Below are positions 1 to 12,501 of a stretch of 64,000 nucleotides of DNA, in pieces. The notes beneath the pieces were generated by a model. It was not told where the DNA came from. It saw only the letters and a list, made by a program, of their open reading frames with translations, and did no database searches. This DNA is from Selaginella moellendorffii (Eukaryota > Streptophyta > Lycopodiopsida > Selaginellales > Selaginellaceae), in NCBI RefSeq assembly GCF_000143415.4, contig NW_003314270.1, positions 963,538 to 1,027,537 on the forward strand. Reading direction: 5' to 3'. Made by a program: the position numbers and the translations under genes. Numbering within the stretch: the first letter of the stretch is position 1; every line of letters starts with the position of its first letter.

Positions 1-38
1 AAAAAGAAATTTAGACTCATTGAGCTTGTCCTTTGTAA

Positions 39-176
39 AGTAAGGCAAACTCTGGTTGTCTAAGTAGCTTTACTCTTGCAAGTTTTTGCACAATCATCAG
101 CATCTAAACTAAAAGTAAGACAAACTTTGGTTGTTTACTTTTGAGAGCTTTCGCAAAATCATCAGCATCTAAACTA
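39..176. repeat. Two-copy tandem repeat, about 70 bp per unit
   Basis: Two adjacent diverged copies each begin with GTAAGRCAAACT and end with ATCATCAGCATCTAAACTA. The first runs to about 114 and the second from about 115. Nothing protein-like is visible here. The rest of 1-324 is AT-rich with no recognisable content. Confidence 0.6.
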
Positions 177-324
177 GGGTCTACAGTAACAGTGTGAAGC
201 ATAGATAAGAAAGAGTGCAATGGCAGAGATTGGAACTAAAAGGAAGAAGAAGACAGCTAAGACATTAATAAAGATTTTTGTTGAGGCAACGCATCTTGCT
301 CATACCCAAACCTAGTTTTTCCAT

Positions 325-400
325 AGCATAGTCTCTTAGGGTAAACTATGGTTCTCCTAAATTCACTATGTTGAATATTTCTTCAGTCTCATGCACTAAG
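325..400 (-). mobile_element. Decayed fragment of the TRIM family
   Basis: The stretch with TCTCTTAGGG, GGTTCTCCTAAAT and CACTATGTTGAATATT matches, in the same order and orientation, the internal region of the TRIM at 51724-52124 (about 51895-51970). It has no LTR and no visible target duplication, so it is a relic. Confidence 0.55.
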
Positions 401-485
401 GTCTCCAGATCTACTGAAATCAGTGCGTTGCAGTATATGATTGACGGCCCGCTTTGCGGAAAGTCAAAAGACTCTGAGTGCCACC

Positions 486-638
486 ATGGCAACAGCAAAT
501 GTAGGGTTTGTGGTGGTGGCATTAATGTTAGGAGTTGTTATCGACTACTCAAGTTCCTGTGCCATGGAGGACCTTGTCATAGACTGGAGAAACAAAAGCA
601 AAGCTCCTGGACCCCGGTCGACTGACGCCACTACATGA
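486..638 (+). CDS. Candidate small secreted peptide, 50 residues
   Basis: An ATG in a good plant context (CCACCATGG) opens a 50-codon frame ending in TGA at 636-638. Residues about 3-19 are strongly hydrophobic (run of V, A, L, G), followed by a short polar mature-like part rich in S, K, P and R. This layout, a signal peptide plus a short basic tail, is what plant signalling-peptide precursors look like. I do not recognise a CLE, CEP, RGF or CIF motif. There is no second copy in the window, and a 50-codon frame can arise by chance. Treat it as a candidate only. Confidence 0.25.
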   Translation: MATANVGFVVVALMLGVVIDYSSSCAMEDLVIDWRNKSKAPGPRSTDATT

Positions 639-751
639 TTCTTCGTGGTTCCCCGCGAGAAAAAGGATAAGTTCTAGAGAAATGAGAAGGCCAAAGATAT
701 CTTTGTTAATCTTTGATTTATTCTTAAGAAAAGCTCTACTTGACTTGACTA

Positions 752-1393
752 TCAAGTAAGGTACTCTATCACGTCAGCCAAATGGGGGAATAACTTCTTG
801 AGCTCCTCGCTTTCTCCCATGACAAAGTCCTGAAACTCGAAGCCCGGAGCGACGGTACACCCAACCAGCGAGAAATTTTTGTCCGAGTCTCGTGGAGAAG
901 CCTTGACACACTTGGTGGTGTCGATCAAATCCTTGGTTGGAAAAGCCCCAAACCAGACCATCGGCTGGACAGTGTACTGCAGCTTCTGTCCAGCCGCGAG
1001 ATCGGGGCCAATGACTGTTTGCTTCACCTCGCCGTTGTCATGGATCTCAAGAACCTATCAAGGAAAAACTCGCTTTTTTTCTTCAGGAAATAGCGACTTA
1101 CTGTAAGAGGATCTCCGGCATAAAAATGCCACACTTCGCTAGAAGGGATGCGATGCAATTTGGAGACCGAGCCGGATGGAAGCAAGAAGTAGATGGCTGT
1201 GCTCACGGGCCTGTCCACCTTGACTGCAAGACAGTCCTGTGAGAGATGGAAAAAGAAAGAACTACTCACATTGCGAGGGGAGGGTTTCCTTGCGAAGTAT
1301 CACTGAGTCGTCGCGGAAGCTCTCGTAGAAGAAGCCACCTTCGGGATGTGGCGTCAGAGAAAGCAATTCTCGCAGTTCCTTCACGGTCGACAT
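752..1393 (-). CDS. DUF985 / Cupin_5 family protein (RmlC-like cupin), 3 coding exons
   Basis: Coding exons on the minus strand are 1270-1393, 1102-1223 and 752-1054. They sum to 549 nt (182 residues plus stop) and keep frame at both junctions. Visible family signatures in order are LTPHPEGGFFYESF, TAIYFLLPSG, HRIPSSEVWHFYAGDPLT, GPDLAAGQ and LVGCTVAPGFEFQDF, covering the whole single-domain cupin. DUF985 proteins form a small beta-barrel; their biochemical role is poorly defined, so no reaction is claimed. The start is the ATG just before VKELRELLS. Upstream, a consensus 47-nt intron (1427-1473) probably lies in the 5' UTR, because joining across it puts the upstream frame out of phase with this ATG. 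The ATG lies only 239 bp beyond the SMG1 stop on the same strand, so its promoter must overlap the SMG1 3' end. Confidence 0.85.
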
Positions 1394-1632
1394 CTTCTGG
1401 ATCTGTGCTTGTAGGGCTTGACTGAACTGGCAAAAAACAGTATAAAGTCGAGCCCCGAGTTGTGAAACTTTACCTCCTTTCAGTTGGTGAACTTCTCGGC
1501 GGAGTTGCGCCTGAAAGAATGGATTCTTCCTGCCTGTCATCTCCAACTTTCTTTCCTCGGAGTATCGCCGTGTCTATCATCAAGACTGTCAGCTAGACAT
1601 GACTTGCAATGAACAAATAAAACGGTACCTGA

Positions 1633-4600
1633 TTAGATCCATGGTGTCCATCCCTCGTACATATTACAAAGGTTGTCAATGCTCATCGCCTGTCGAAGGA
1701 GATGGTCCACCTGATCGGCAATGCTCAGCTGCCTGTTTGGAAAACAGCCAAAACTTAACTATCTTAGCTCACGCAAGAGAGCCTTACCCGGTCTCATCTA
1801 TGTCACGTCCTTCAAGCTTAGTTCGGACGCGTTTCAAAACGTTTACAGCAGTCCCTGCAAACAGAAGCTAATCAATTTCTAGCTTGTGCACAAACCACAA
1901 AAACATACCTCTCACTACTCGCGACTGATGATCCACATTTGCAGACAAAGCGTTGCTAGAGTTTCCTTTCAAGGTGTGCTGCTTCTGGTCGTTTCCGGGC
2001 CTTGCAGCTTCTCCACTGTGTAACTTGTCACACTCAGAGGACAAAGAATGCTGTGACACTCCAGCCTTCGCCCGTGTCTGGCCTTCAATCGCCTCAGCTG
2101 CCAATGCTTTAATCACAGAGACGTTCTCAGCCTGGCTTCTTTGCTGCACCTCATGGTCCTGTGTTGATGTCGACTCTTGAACACTGTAGTCCGAGTCCCC
2201 GGACTGTGTACCCGGCGGGGATATCCACGAGTCATCGTCCTCCAGCACATCCTTTTCAACGAGCGGATTCGCCACAGGTTGAAGGTTGCTTTGTTGAGAC
2301 GGGAAAACATCCTCAGTGGAAACCGATACCGGTGGACTTTCGTCCATACCTTCAAAGGCCTACACAAGAAAAAAGGTGCTCATTAGAGAAAGACACGCAT
2401 TAAGAAACGTTTGGACTTGCCTTGTTAAGAGTACCGGCGTCTACACTTGCAGTACGCCCCAAGCTAGTAAGAGCCGAGTGCAGCTTTTGTGCGGCATCGA
2501 GAACGCTGGAGACGTGCAGAGGCAAATCTGCGAGAGACTCCTTGATCTTTAAATCCAAAGATTGCAACGTAGGCGATTGCCCCGACTTGATGACCGCCTT
2601 GACATCCAGGTCGGCGCTCATGGCGTTTGCTGTTGATGAAAGCAACAACTCCAAAGGTGCCACAGCAGCATGCACCTGACACAAATAAATCAGCACAAAA
2701 CCTGGCAAATATCACCCGATCCGACCACACCTTCTTAAGATCACTTATTAGGCTCTGCCTTTCTGTGATAGCTTCTTTCGCGAGGGAATGCACATCACTC
2801 ACTCCATCCGCTCCTTCCGTCAATGCCAGCACCTGGTTTTGAGAATGGTGAATTAACTAGCACCAATGAACCAACTTTTAAAAATACTTGCCTCATCAAG
2901 CATGACGGCACCTTCGGAGGTAAGAGCTGAATGACTTCGCACAACCTTGCAAAATGCATTCACAGCCCCGGCAGCTTCAAGAGTGAGTTGTCTTAGTTGT
3001 AAGAATATCGATTGTAGTTCAGCTGCACAGTGATCTGAGAGAGACAAACTATGAAGCAGATACTAACCTCCACTCGACTCGGATTCGCTAGATACAAGTT
3101 GGCGCTCTCTTAGTACACCAGATAGATTGGCACTCGCGGCTTCCAACGCTTTTTGAGCGGCTTTCCATTCCATGTCACAACCTGTATAAACAACCGCTCC
3201 AAGTAATAAGAATTCAGGATAATACTGATGAACTTACTAGTAAACGCAATGTAGGCAGCCTCCAGCCGCAAGATCAAGCTCTGGTAAGACTGCTGCCAGG
3301 ATTTCCCGTCGCTAGATGAGCTACTCGAGCTTGACTCCAGGTAGCCTTCGCGAGAAGCTTCAAACTCCAAAACTGTAACACAAAGTCTCACGGTACTCGT
3401 GGCGTGCTCTTGACCAGTCCAGAGAAGTTGCTGCCTTCTTTGAAGACGTTCACGGAATTCCTGAGAAGTACCTGCACGATTAGAAGCCCATGCCATCGTC
3501 CTTTCTAGCTGCTCTTCAGCGGACACACTTGCCCGCTCCGCTTTCTGCAAGCCCTCAGTAGCTCTCGAGATAGCAGCTATCGAGTTTCGTATGTTGTCCA
3601 ATATCTGCTTTCTACTCCACCACCGAATGCTCGTCGACTTCTCAGGATAAGGCCCAGATGGCATGGCAACGAACTGGACGCGAGGTAGCAAAACGGTCTC
3701 ATGAAGCCACTCCATCTGAGCAATCTCGATCTGAGCATTTTGGAGGCTCTGTTTTGCTTCGTCCGCCTGTATCTTCAGAGCAAATGCTGCAGACTTTGCC
3801 GCTCGGACTGTTTCGTGGACATCACAGTATTCTCGAAGTAGCTTCACAGCTTTCTTTGCAGCCTCCCCCTCTCTAGAACTGTCGGAATTGTCAGCAAAAC
3901 TCGAGATGGTAGCCTCCTTCAAAATAATGTCCAGAAAGGCTGGCGAGACGCGTTCTCTCAGATATAAGTCCAGCACGCCCTGAAGTTGAGCCTCTAGTCG
4001 CCTTTTGTGCTGGCTTATAACTTGATCCAAACTCAAGCTCAAATCGTTGGAAGCGTCACGAACGCATGAGTCCAGTAGAATGTCCATCACGTAGACCTTC
4101 CACACGAAGAAAGTCTTCTTTTGGAGGACGTTTGACGCTCTCCAAATGTATTCAAGCCCAGGAGACTCAACCTGCATTGTCTTCGCAACTGGAACTCTTC
4201 TCAGAGCGGCATCCAGCGACTCAAGCCCAGAGAACAGCTTCGCAAAAGCTGCCAAGAGAACCTTTCCCCTCATCAAGTGAAGATCATCCCTGTCCAGTGC
4301 TACTAGTGCCTCGAAACGTTGGTCTGCGGACGCTAAGGCTGATCGCACGAGTCCTTCCATTCTTAACACAGCTGAAGCCTGTGCACTGCGTTGAGACCAA
4401 GCCTTTTGCAACGTCTCCAGTTGCTCTCGGCAGAGGTCTTCCTGACTTGCAAGCTCCTCAGCCTCTTCCCAGGAAAGATCATCCTTGCCACCAGCAGCTG
4501 CCTCTTCCAGGAATGTTTTCCGCTTCACAAGCTCTTCCAGCCTGTCAGGATAAGTTCTCTCGAGTTCTAACAAAGCCGACTTCTGCATCTCTATCTCCGC

Positions 4601-7600
4601 CACCTTCTCAAGAGTTGTGTCAATAGCTCCTCGTATCTGGGATAAAGATGCGAACGCGTCCATGACGGCTGGATCCTGTGAAAGAGCAGCCTTGACAGCC
4701 TCTGGAAGCACCACGCCTATCATCTGCTTCACGAGGTGATCAATACCAGCAAGACAGTCTGTAAATCCCTTCAACTCTGCAGTAAAACTCGAGTTTGAGT
4801 CCCACGGATTCGCACGATATCCAGTAGCCTTCCCACTGAACTGTTGAAGCTCGTTCAATACGTCCGAGACGAGGACAGCCCTCTCAACTAGTCCCTCGAG
4901 CTCTGGAAAGCACCACCTTCGTATGGACTCCTCCATTCCAACACCTTGAAGATTAGCCGCATGATTCCCAATCTCACTGTAAATAGTTGATGCAGCAGAC
5001 TGAAGAACCAAAATAACTTTGAGCCGCCTTTCCTCGAAATCGTATAAACCCGCGTCATCCTCATCTTTCTTTCCCTGCTGGAGGCTACGAAGAAAAATCC
5101 CCATGAGTTTGTCCTTGGCTCTTTTCTCCGCATCCGGATCCACTGATTCTTCAAGTTGTAGACGTCCCTGCTCTAGCTTCTGGACTTCTTCGCCGAGAAG
5201 CTCAACGTGTGACCTCAGTTTCTCGTGTTTCTGGCAGATAACATCGTCGTGATCTCCACGTCCTCCCGCAGTAATGTCTATTGCTTGCCGTTTGGTCACG
5301 CCCAGCACCTCCGGAGTGACTTGCATGCTTAGCAACTGGAGTATCTTCGCCCAGCTATGTACGTAGCTCGTTGTATAATAGTTCCCTGGCAGAAGCCTCT
5401 GCAACGCTACAGCATAGGCTTGCAGAGTTGCTCGGGCATGCAGCAAAGCTTCGTGCCGCGCTGATGTGAACTGCGAAATGTCCCTGTCAACCTCTCTGAA
5501 GTGGACTTGTGTCGGCTCGGGTAGGACTGTCAAAGCTACTCCGGACGCAACTATTGCTTGTAGCAAGGAAACAGCCTCTGTCGAATGAGTCCGTTGTCCC
5601 AGTGCCTGGAGTTCTGGAGCTGTGTCCGTTCGGAGAGAATCGAGAACTCTGCTGCGCTGCTCAATCCACTGTGTGGTTTCTCTAGCTGCCTCTGCAGTAC
5701 GTGCTTTGGACTGGGCGAACTCGCGAGCCTGTATCTCGTATGTCACGTGTGTCTTCTCTAGAGAACCAGAGGCTTCAGCTAAAAGGTTCCTAGCAGCGAC
5801 CTCCGCGTTCTCAGCAGCATATTTTTTCTGGTTTATATGGTAGGCAAGAGTCGAGCATCTTTCAAAGTTTTCGTATCCAGCCGCCCAGCTCTGCACATAA
5901 GATTGGGGAAGCGATTCAAATTAGTAAAATATATAAATAAAACTTACCTGAAGAGTAGAGGGGATTGTGGGGAGTGTCCGCAGTAGCTGATCATGGTGTT
6001 CCTACAATGCATCTTGTTTCAGTAAAATCCTTTCATGAAAGAAAATGTGAACTCTTACCTGAAGTGCAACACGATTCTCCTGAACGTGCGAAGCAAATAA
6101 GCTGAGGCTCACAGCAAGTTCCATGCCTTTACGTTCTTCACCTCCAATCGTGGCCTCATCGTGACCATCTCCCCTCATCCATTCCACCAAAGGATCCCAT
6201 ACAAATGCCTCCAGCAGCATAAGTATCACTTCTTTGTTCTTCTGTAGAACGCTCAGAACAGCTTCGCAGCTAGCTCGAAAGAAGCCTTCCACACCAGTAG
6301 GCCCAAGCGCATTCTGGATAGTCTGTGTCAGTCGAAATGGAACGATCTCGGGAACTTTCAGCCTCCGACCCTTTTCAAAACAGATATTGTAGTCGATATG
6401 CACCACGTCTCCGGAGCTAAAATCAATTAGGATGTTGTCTAGGTGACGATCGCCTAAGCCAAGAACGTGTCCAATCACACTCATAACCGCAACGCTGCCG
6501 GAGAATCTAACAAAAAAGTCACAAGTTAGTCCATTATCAAATGATTCGAGCATCACAGACCTCTTAATTTTTTTGTTCAATCCTTTTAATCCATCGCTTG
6601 CGCACCAAAGCTCTCGGTATAGTAGCTGCCTCGGTGTCTCTTTCATAAGATCCAGCAAGACTTTCCTTTTGACATCCTGTGGCCAGTCTCTCCGGGATAT
6701 GACTTTTCGCAGTCCCTTCTCTTTCAAAGCTGGAATGATCTTCCCGTAGAACATGTCGCTGGGGCGTGGCAGAGGTGGAGGAGCACCTGAGACAGCATTC
6801 GATGAGAGCTGTGCTGCCTGTTGCCGAAGCTGCCAAGCCTTGTAAACCGAGTACAGGCTCGTCACATTGTCAACCCACTGAATTAAGCCGGCACGACCAC
6901 TTATCGGCGTCACGGAGTAGCACTTCACAGCCAAGCCTTCACGTCTCGTAGCACTAGACGCCCGTAGCATCTTGTTTGAAGCGCGAAGTAGCTGCATGAT
7001 CCTCGCATCCAGCCTAAGGTCCTCCCTTCCTTTGAGCAGATAGTTGTAAACTTGACCATCTGATCCCGTCACAGAGACCTTCTTTGGCTTTGTTTTCGTT
7101 GCCAGGATAGTAATCTGGTCGTTGAAGTTTGCCACCGTTACTAAGTCCGCATCTGGGAACTCAAGGCCTGGCATTGGCGCATCTGAGTGCGTCAAGGCAG
7201 CGAGGCGTGGAGATACGTCTTGCAAAACCACGGCCGACCTTTTGTGATGATTTGATAAGGATGCTGCGATGGCGTCAAATGGCTTCCAGACGTCATTTAG
7301 AGTAATGTTTCCACCCGGAGGCGTCTTAAACGTTGTGATTGCAGCTCTGAGTTGGCCACCAAAGTGTTCTTGGAACCAGACTTCATGTGGCGTTTCTGCT
7401 GGTCTCGATGTAAGAGTGAGTCGTCGCTCCAATGCATACGATACTGGAGCCATGATTGCTGCATACTTTGCTGCGTTTATCTTTGTCTTCTCGTCGGGGC
7501 TAAGAGTCTGATTTTCAGCTATTCTTGCAGCCTCTTCTTTCAAAGTGATGATTCGACGAGTCACATCTAAAAAAAATACACAAGCCATTTTAAAGGGAAA

Positions 7601-10600
7601 TCATTTAATCGTGTAGCAAATATTTTACCTGCATGAAGATCCTGAAGCGTAGTCAGCCATTGCTCCTCCCAAAGAAACGTTATTGATCCGAGCTCAGCTA
7701 TCATCAACCGCACGTCATTCACTACTTTCGGATGCAACTTTGACTGTAAAAGAAATTAAACAAGTTAGAAATGGCAACAACTGTAAAAATCTTACCAGAG
7801 AGTTCAAGATGCGTTCCAACTCCTCGGACGATTGGCCCTCTGAGGCATTAAAATGTACAAGTGTCGGATAAACTATAGCCCACGGATACACGTTCGCAAG
7901 GCTCATTAGCAGTCCCTCGAGCTGCTTCCTCACTTTAGCCTCTGGATGACTGCTTACGCATGCAAAAAGTTGAGGCGTGATTTCCTACAATGCAGCAAAC
8001 AAGAAAGAAAAGGAAAAAAAATATAAGAAGAACCAAAAAACGAAGAGAAAAAAGTCCTACCTTCCATGGAGATGGCGGTATAGAGGACAGTCCCTGCTGA
8101 AGTATATCTTCAAGCTCCACTCCACAAGTCTGAAGGATATTTAGCACAAACAACGAAGCGCTCAGCGTCGAGTCTTGTTTCAGCGGGTTGGATCTCACGG
8201 TGGTTCGATTCGACAAGCTCATGTACTTCAGAAACCCGTGAGCAGCGTACCCAAACAGGGATATTCTTCTCTTTCGAACACCCCACCAAACTTGTAGGAG
8301 CTCATTTATAAGGCCCGGGACGCTGCTCGGCTTGAGAACCTGTAGTTCCTGGCGCAGCTGCAAACTGAGAGACTCTCCATCCCATTTTTCAAAGCCTGCT
8401 TCCCTTGCTGCCGCTTCCAGCAAAAATACTACCCGCTTCACCAGCATTTCCAAGATGGCGTCCTCTAGTTCACTACCAAGAGATTTTATCATCGCCTGAA
8501 TTTTCATCATTTCCTCGTCTGTTAAGGAAGGTGAACTTGAAATCAGCTCTTTCTCCAGTACTTGCGGAAAGATGCTAGCCTTTGACAGCGTCTCATTGCC
8601 GAAAAAACCGCACCTTGCGAGTGAGTAGCACCAGGAAGCATAAGAAAACCAGGCCTTTCCAAAAGACGGACAATGGAGCGTTGCCGCTTTCACTGCTGCG
8701 CCAGCGACTTCCTCCAAAATCATGCCACCAGATCCACTGGTCAGGTCCATCTCCGACAGCAACCCGGCAAAATCATTCTCCGTTCGCCTCTTTTGTAGCC
8801 AGGAACCAAGTTTTAAGCACGACGTTGCAGCCATAACATCACCTTCGAATGGAAGTGCCCGTTCGCTTTCGGCAATGAAGTTCTTAACCAGCGGCCACAG
8901 CTCCGTCATGGCTTTTGCATGCTGGCCCTCGGAAAAGTGAAGCAAGGAGTTCTCGTAAGCCGCTACCTTTGAATCCCAGTTCTCGCCATCCATTTCTTTC
9001 AGCATCCTCCGAGCAAGTCGGAAGTTGCCATGCTTTCTCGCCAATCGGATTAACTGCCGTCGCAACGTCGAAGTGACGCCCGCGTGAGGAAAGACCGTCT
9101 TGTAAACACGTAACACCTTCAACCATAAGTGGCAGTCTTGGTACACTTCGTCCGCAGGATGGTTGAAATACTTCAGCGAGATATCCTGTATCCCTTCCTG
9201 GCGTTCAGACGGCCCCTTCCAAGACTCCACGACTTCAATGCAGTGAAGCTGTGTCAAATACGGAGCAGCGTCACTGAGGTCGTCGAGCGAAGATACCAGC
9301 AACGGTCCGTCCAGCATAGCTCTAGCAAGCTTCACCTCCCGAGCGGCATCTTCTACTTCACTATCCTTCCTCAGCATGGCCTGTAACAGCATCTGCTCGC
9401 TTCTCTGGAGTGCCTGACGAGGATCGATAGTAATCTCGTTGTTGCTCTGAGGTGTCAAGTCCAAATATCCCCAAGTCCCTTCCATGTCAGAAGCGTCGAA
9501 ACGGGACAGTGCGTGTATCGAGTTCATGTCGATACCGGCAGTCGTCAGGGCTCCCGTGTACGACTTTCCTGCATGCTTTGCACGCAAAACCTGCAGCTCC
9601 TGGAGCCAGCCTTCTAGAGCTTCCCAGTCCGAGAGCGAGACGTAGCTTTCCACAATCCTGCCGATGATAAACTGCACTCCGTCCGCGCCTAGAACAGATA
9701 AAGTTTCTTCGGACTGGAAGAGCTGCGAGTAATGTGCTGCAGCTCTCTCAAACTCTCCTCTCGCCTCAAAAGCCAATCCGTTCATCCACCCGACCGGCCC
9801 CAGCGGAGAGCTAACTTTGTGAACGTCCTCAAGGATCAACCCAGCGAACGCCGTCACTGCCCACGCTTGAAGTCCAAGTATGGAGTCGCTCTCGTGCAGC
9901 TTGCATAGTGCTAGAGATCCATGACGAAGCACACGGAAAACGTCCTGTTGGAGCTTCACCTTCAAGCTCAGGCCGCCGTCAGCAGCTTGACTACGCGGCA
10001 AGTCCCGCAGCGCAGCTAGTGCCATCGGCCTCAAGTCATGCAGCCGAAAGAGAGCGTGCTGGGCCGTCCCAAAGTGACACTGTATCACGCTGCTAGCGTT
10101 CACCAAGGCTTCCCGGATTCTGGCAAACCATTCCTCGCAAACCTTCTTGTTGGCACGGAAGAAGAGGCCGCTGGAGAAGGACGGGGCCTCCAAAACTAGT
10201 GAGCCTTCGTAGGCGTTATAGATGTTCCTCTGTAAGCTATCAACCAGCTCCAAAAGGAGTCTCATTGGTAGCAGCTCTGACGTGTTGGCTGCTGACGATT
10301 CCGACTGTACAAGCTGGGGAAGATCCAGCAGCATTCGCTCGAGAGCTGCGAATGTCTGCGTTGGTCCTCCAAGGTGAGTACGAAACCTCACAGTGATGCA
10401 GTGACGAGCTAGCTCCTGGATAATGAACCAAGCAGCAGCCATGTTGCTACTACAGCACCAGCTCTCCACCAGATCAAAACGGGCAGCGTCCTCCACAACA
10501 CTAAAATCTTCCTTTCTATCCAGTCCATCACCCTGCTTCTTGTCGTCGGCACTTTTGGTCTTCAAGCAGTTGAAAACCAGACGCTGCTGCCACCCCGCTG

Positions 10601-11807
10601 GCAAGCTCTGTGGACGCTGAGATATATAATTCAGGATGCAAACCACCTGTGGCGGGCTCAATTGTAGCGCGAAACGGTTCGCTGATAGAACCGATCTCCA
10701 GTGTTTTTCACGTTCAAGCGGCCTCTTAGTAACGAAGTTCCCCTCTTCCTTCGCATCTAAATCCGAGTTCCATCCGTGCACCCACAGCGCACCCAAGGCG
10801 CACGTCGCGAGGACTTCGCGAAACGCAGCTTGGATGCCCGGGTCGGGATCCCCAAGCTGCTCGAACGCCGCACTCGCCACGGAGTAAAGCTGAGAAGAGC
10901 TCAAGCACTTGTGGCGAAGAAGAGCACCGAAAGTCTTAGAAGCTTGCAGCCTCACTGTGTGCTCCTCGTCGGAAGCAGCAGCCACTAAAGCCACGAACAA
11001 GCTGCTGCTGAGAAGAGTCATACCTTCCAGCTTCCTAAACCACTTTGGAAACTCGCCGACCCATTCCAGCACCTCTATCCTCACGGTTAAGCTCGCCACC
11101 CCTTTCTCCAAGCCACGAGCCATAGCCACACTGCATTTCCCGAAGAACTCCATGGCTCCCTCGGCATCAACCTCCCAAGGAACTATCCAGGAGAAAACTC
11201 TCCGCAAGGCCTGGACCACCGCTAACTGGAGCTCCGAGTGCCAGCGAACGGGAGCTTCAAAAGGATCAGACTTCTCGAGAACGAAGTTGATGATGCTTTT
11301 CACCTTCTGGACCTGTGACTCCGCGGCATTTGCTCTCACGCTCATCAGCAGGAGCAAGAGATCAAACTTGAGAAGGGAAACCACCTCGGCTTCCACAAGC
11401 CCCATCGCCCCCTTCTTCCCCGCCAAGCTCCTGCTCAAAGTTTCTATCTCCCTTTTCAGGCACAGCGCCGACTCCACAGCGACCTTCTCGCACCCGTGCT
11501 GGAGGAAATACACATAGGTCGCCGCCACGGAGCTTGTGATCGCCTGACAGGGGTGGAGGCGAAGATTCGAGAACGGCGATCCTGTCTCCAGCAGCCGCAA
11601 TGCAGCCGAGGGATGCAATGCCAGCCCCTGCGCCGCGAGCATCTGGAGATTCATCTTGAGCAGCGTGCATACCTGGACCGATGGGAGGAGCGGCGGCGGC
11701 GGCAGAGCAGCAGCAGTCACCGCCGCACCGCCGCCGCCGCCGTGATCATCGAATGTGTGCGCGGCCCTCACCTGCGAGGCGAGCGTCTGGAGCAGCATCT
11801 CCGCCAT
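1633..11807 (-). CDS. SMG1: SMG1, PI3K-related protein kinase of nonsense-mediated mRNA decay, 14 exons
   Basis: SMG1 phosphorylates UPF1 to drive nonsense-mediated decay. Exons (minus) are 8061-11807, 7796-7984, 7629-7743, 6561-7566, 6059-6506, 5948-6001, 3238-5890, 3068-3181, 2892-3034, 2731-2832, 2421-2675, 1909-2359, 1788-1854 and 1633-1732. Phases agree at every junction and total 9444 nt, 3147 residues. A helical N-terminal and FAT-like region fills exon 1. The kinase domain (about 1510-1830) has the lysine in YNYLLKG (about 1529), catalytic GLGDRHLDNIL (Asp about 1705) and HIDYN (Asp about 1724), the SMG1 form of the DFG motif. A linker of about 1250 residues precedes a C-terminal FATC ending YEGWTPWI. 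Kinase, long linker, then FATC is diagnostic of SMG1. It is somewhat shorter than the animal protein (about 3660), mostly N-terminally. Donors at 2891 and 2420 are GC. The exact N-terminus is the least certain part. Confidence 0.94.
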
Positions 11808-11827
11808 TTCCCATACAAGCCCTAACT

Positions 11828-11835
11828 AAACCCTA
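11828..11835. promoter_or_regulatory. Telo-box (AAACCCTA) upstream of SMG1
   Basis: AAACCCTA lies 21 bp upstream of the SMG1 ATG. Plant telo-boxes are common near start sites of housekeeping and translation-related genes. Similar motifs occur before the other two housekeeping genes in the window (31267-31276 and 35029-35037). The role is inferred. Confidence 0.4.
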
Positions 11836-11929
11836 GTAACAGAGCACAATTATAAAGATATGATTTTTTGGACATGCCGACGATTATGATGATGCCTTTT
11901 AACAATTACATCGTTTTTGCCAAGGGCCA

Positions 11930-12496
11930 TCTGAGTTGGTGATGAAATTTGGCATTCATTTCTGAAGTCTTTTGTTTCGTGCGAAGCCAAATATATCGGA
12001 GTGGATCAAGCTAGGAATGTTGTGGCCAGCACTTCGTCAAGATCTTGTTAGACTTGTGCATGCATTTGCTCCCGCCACCTTTAACGATGCTCTTCGCTTG
12101 GCACAACGTTATGAAATGTTGCCTCTTCCACTTCTCATTGCATGTCCTTCAGCTCCACTTCCTGTGGGTGATGGTCTTGTTCTAATGGAGGTTGATGCTC
12201 CTGCTGCTTGAGTCCAAGGCCAAGGGCGAGGACGTGGTCGTGGCCGTGATGTTTGCTGCTGGGGATGTGATGAAGTTGGTTATACTTATCGGTGTTATCA
12301 GTGTTTTCCGGATTGGCAACCTCCATTTCTTGGGTGGAGACCTTGGTGTTAGCAATGTCCCGTTGGTGCTGCTATAGTGGAAGGTTTGAACACTGAGATG
12401 CATCCGGGAAACGAGGAGTTGCGCAAATAACGGAGGGACCTTGCGCAAATAAATCAGTGACCCCTCCATCTTTCTTTTGGGAATATTATCAAGGGG
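11930..12496 (+). pseudogene. Ty3/gypsy gag fragment with zinc-knuckle remnant
   Basis: A frame at 11972-12211 has the gag-like run APATFNDALRLAQRYEML. It is followed at about 12212-12300, after a stop, by a GRGRGR basic stretch and a CCHC-like knuckle in which the histidine position reads Tyr. The element continues at 14230 with protease and RT, so this is the left half of one element split by the solo LTR at 12502-14224. It has several stops and is not functional. Confidence 0.6.
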
Positions 12497-12501
12497 TTCA
12501 C

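Noticed and set aside
3110-3240. C-terminal extension of the large SMG1 exon frame
   Set aside because: It reads through a GT-AG intron at 3182-3237. Splicing restores the frame used by the following exons.
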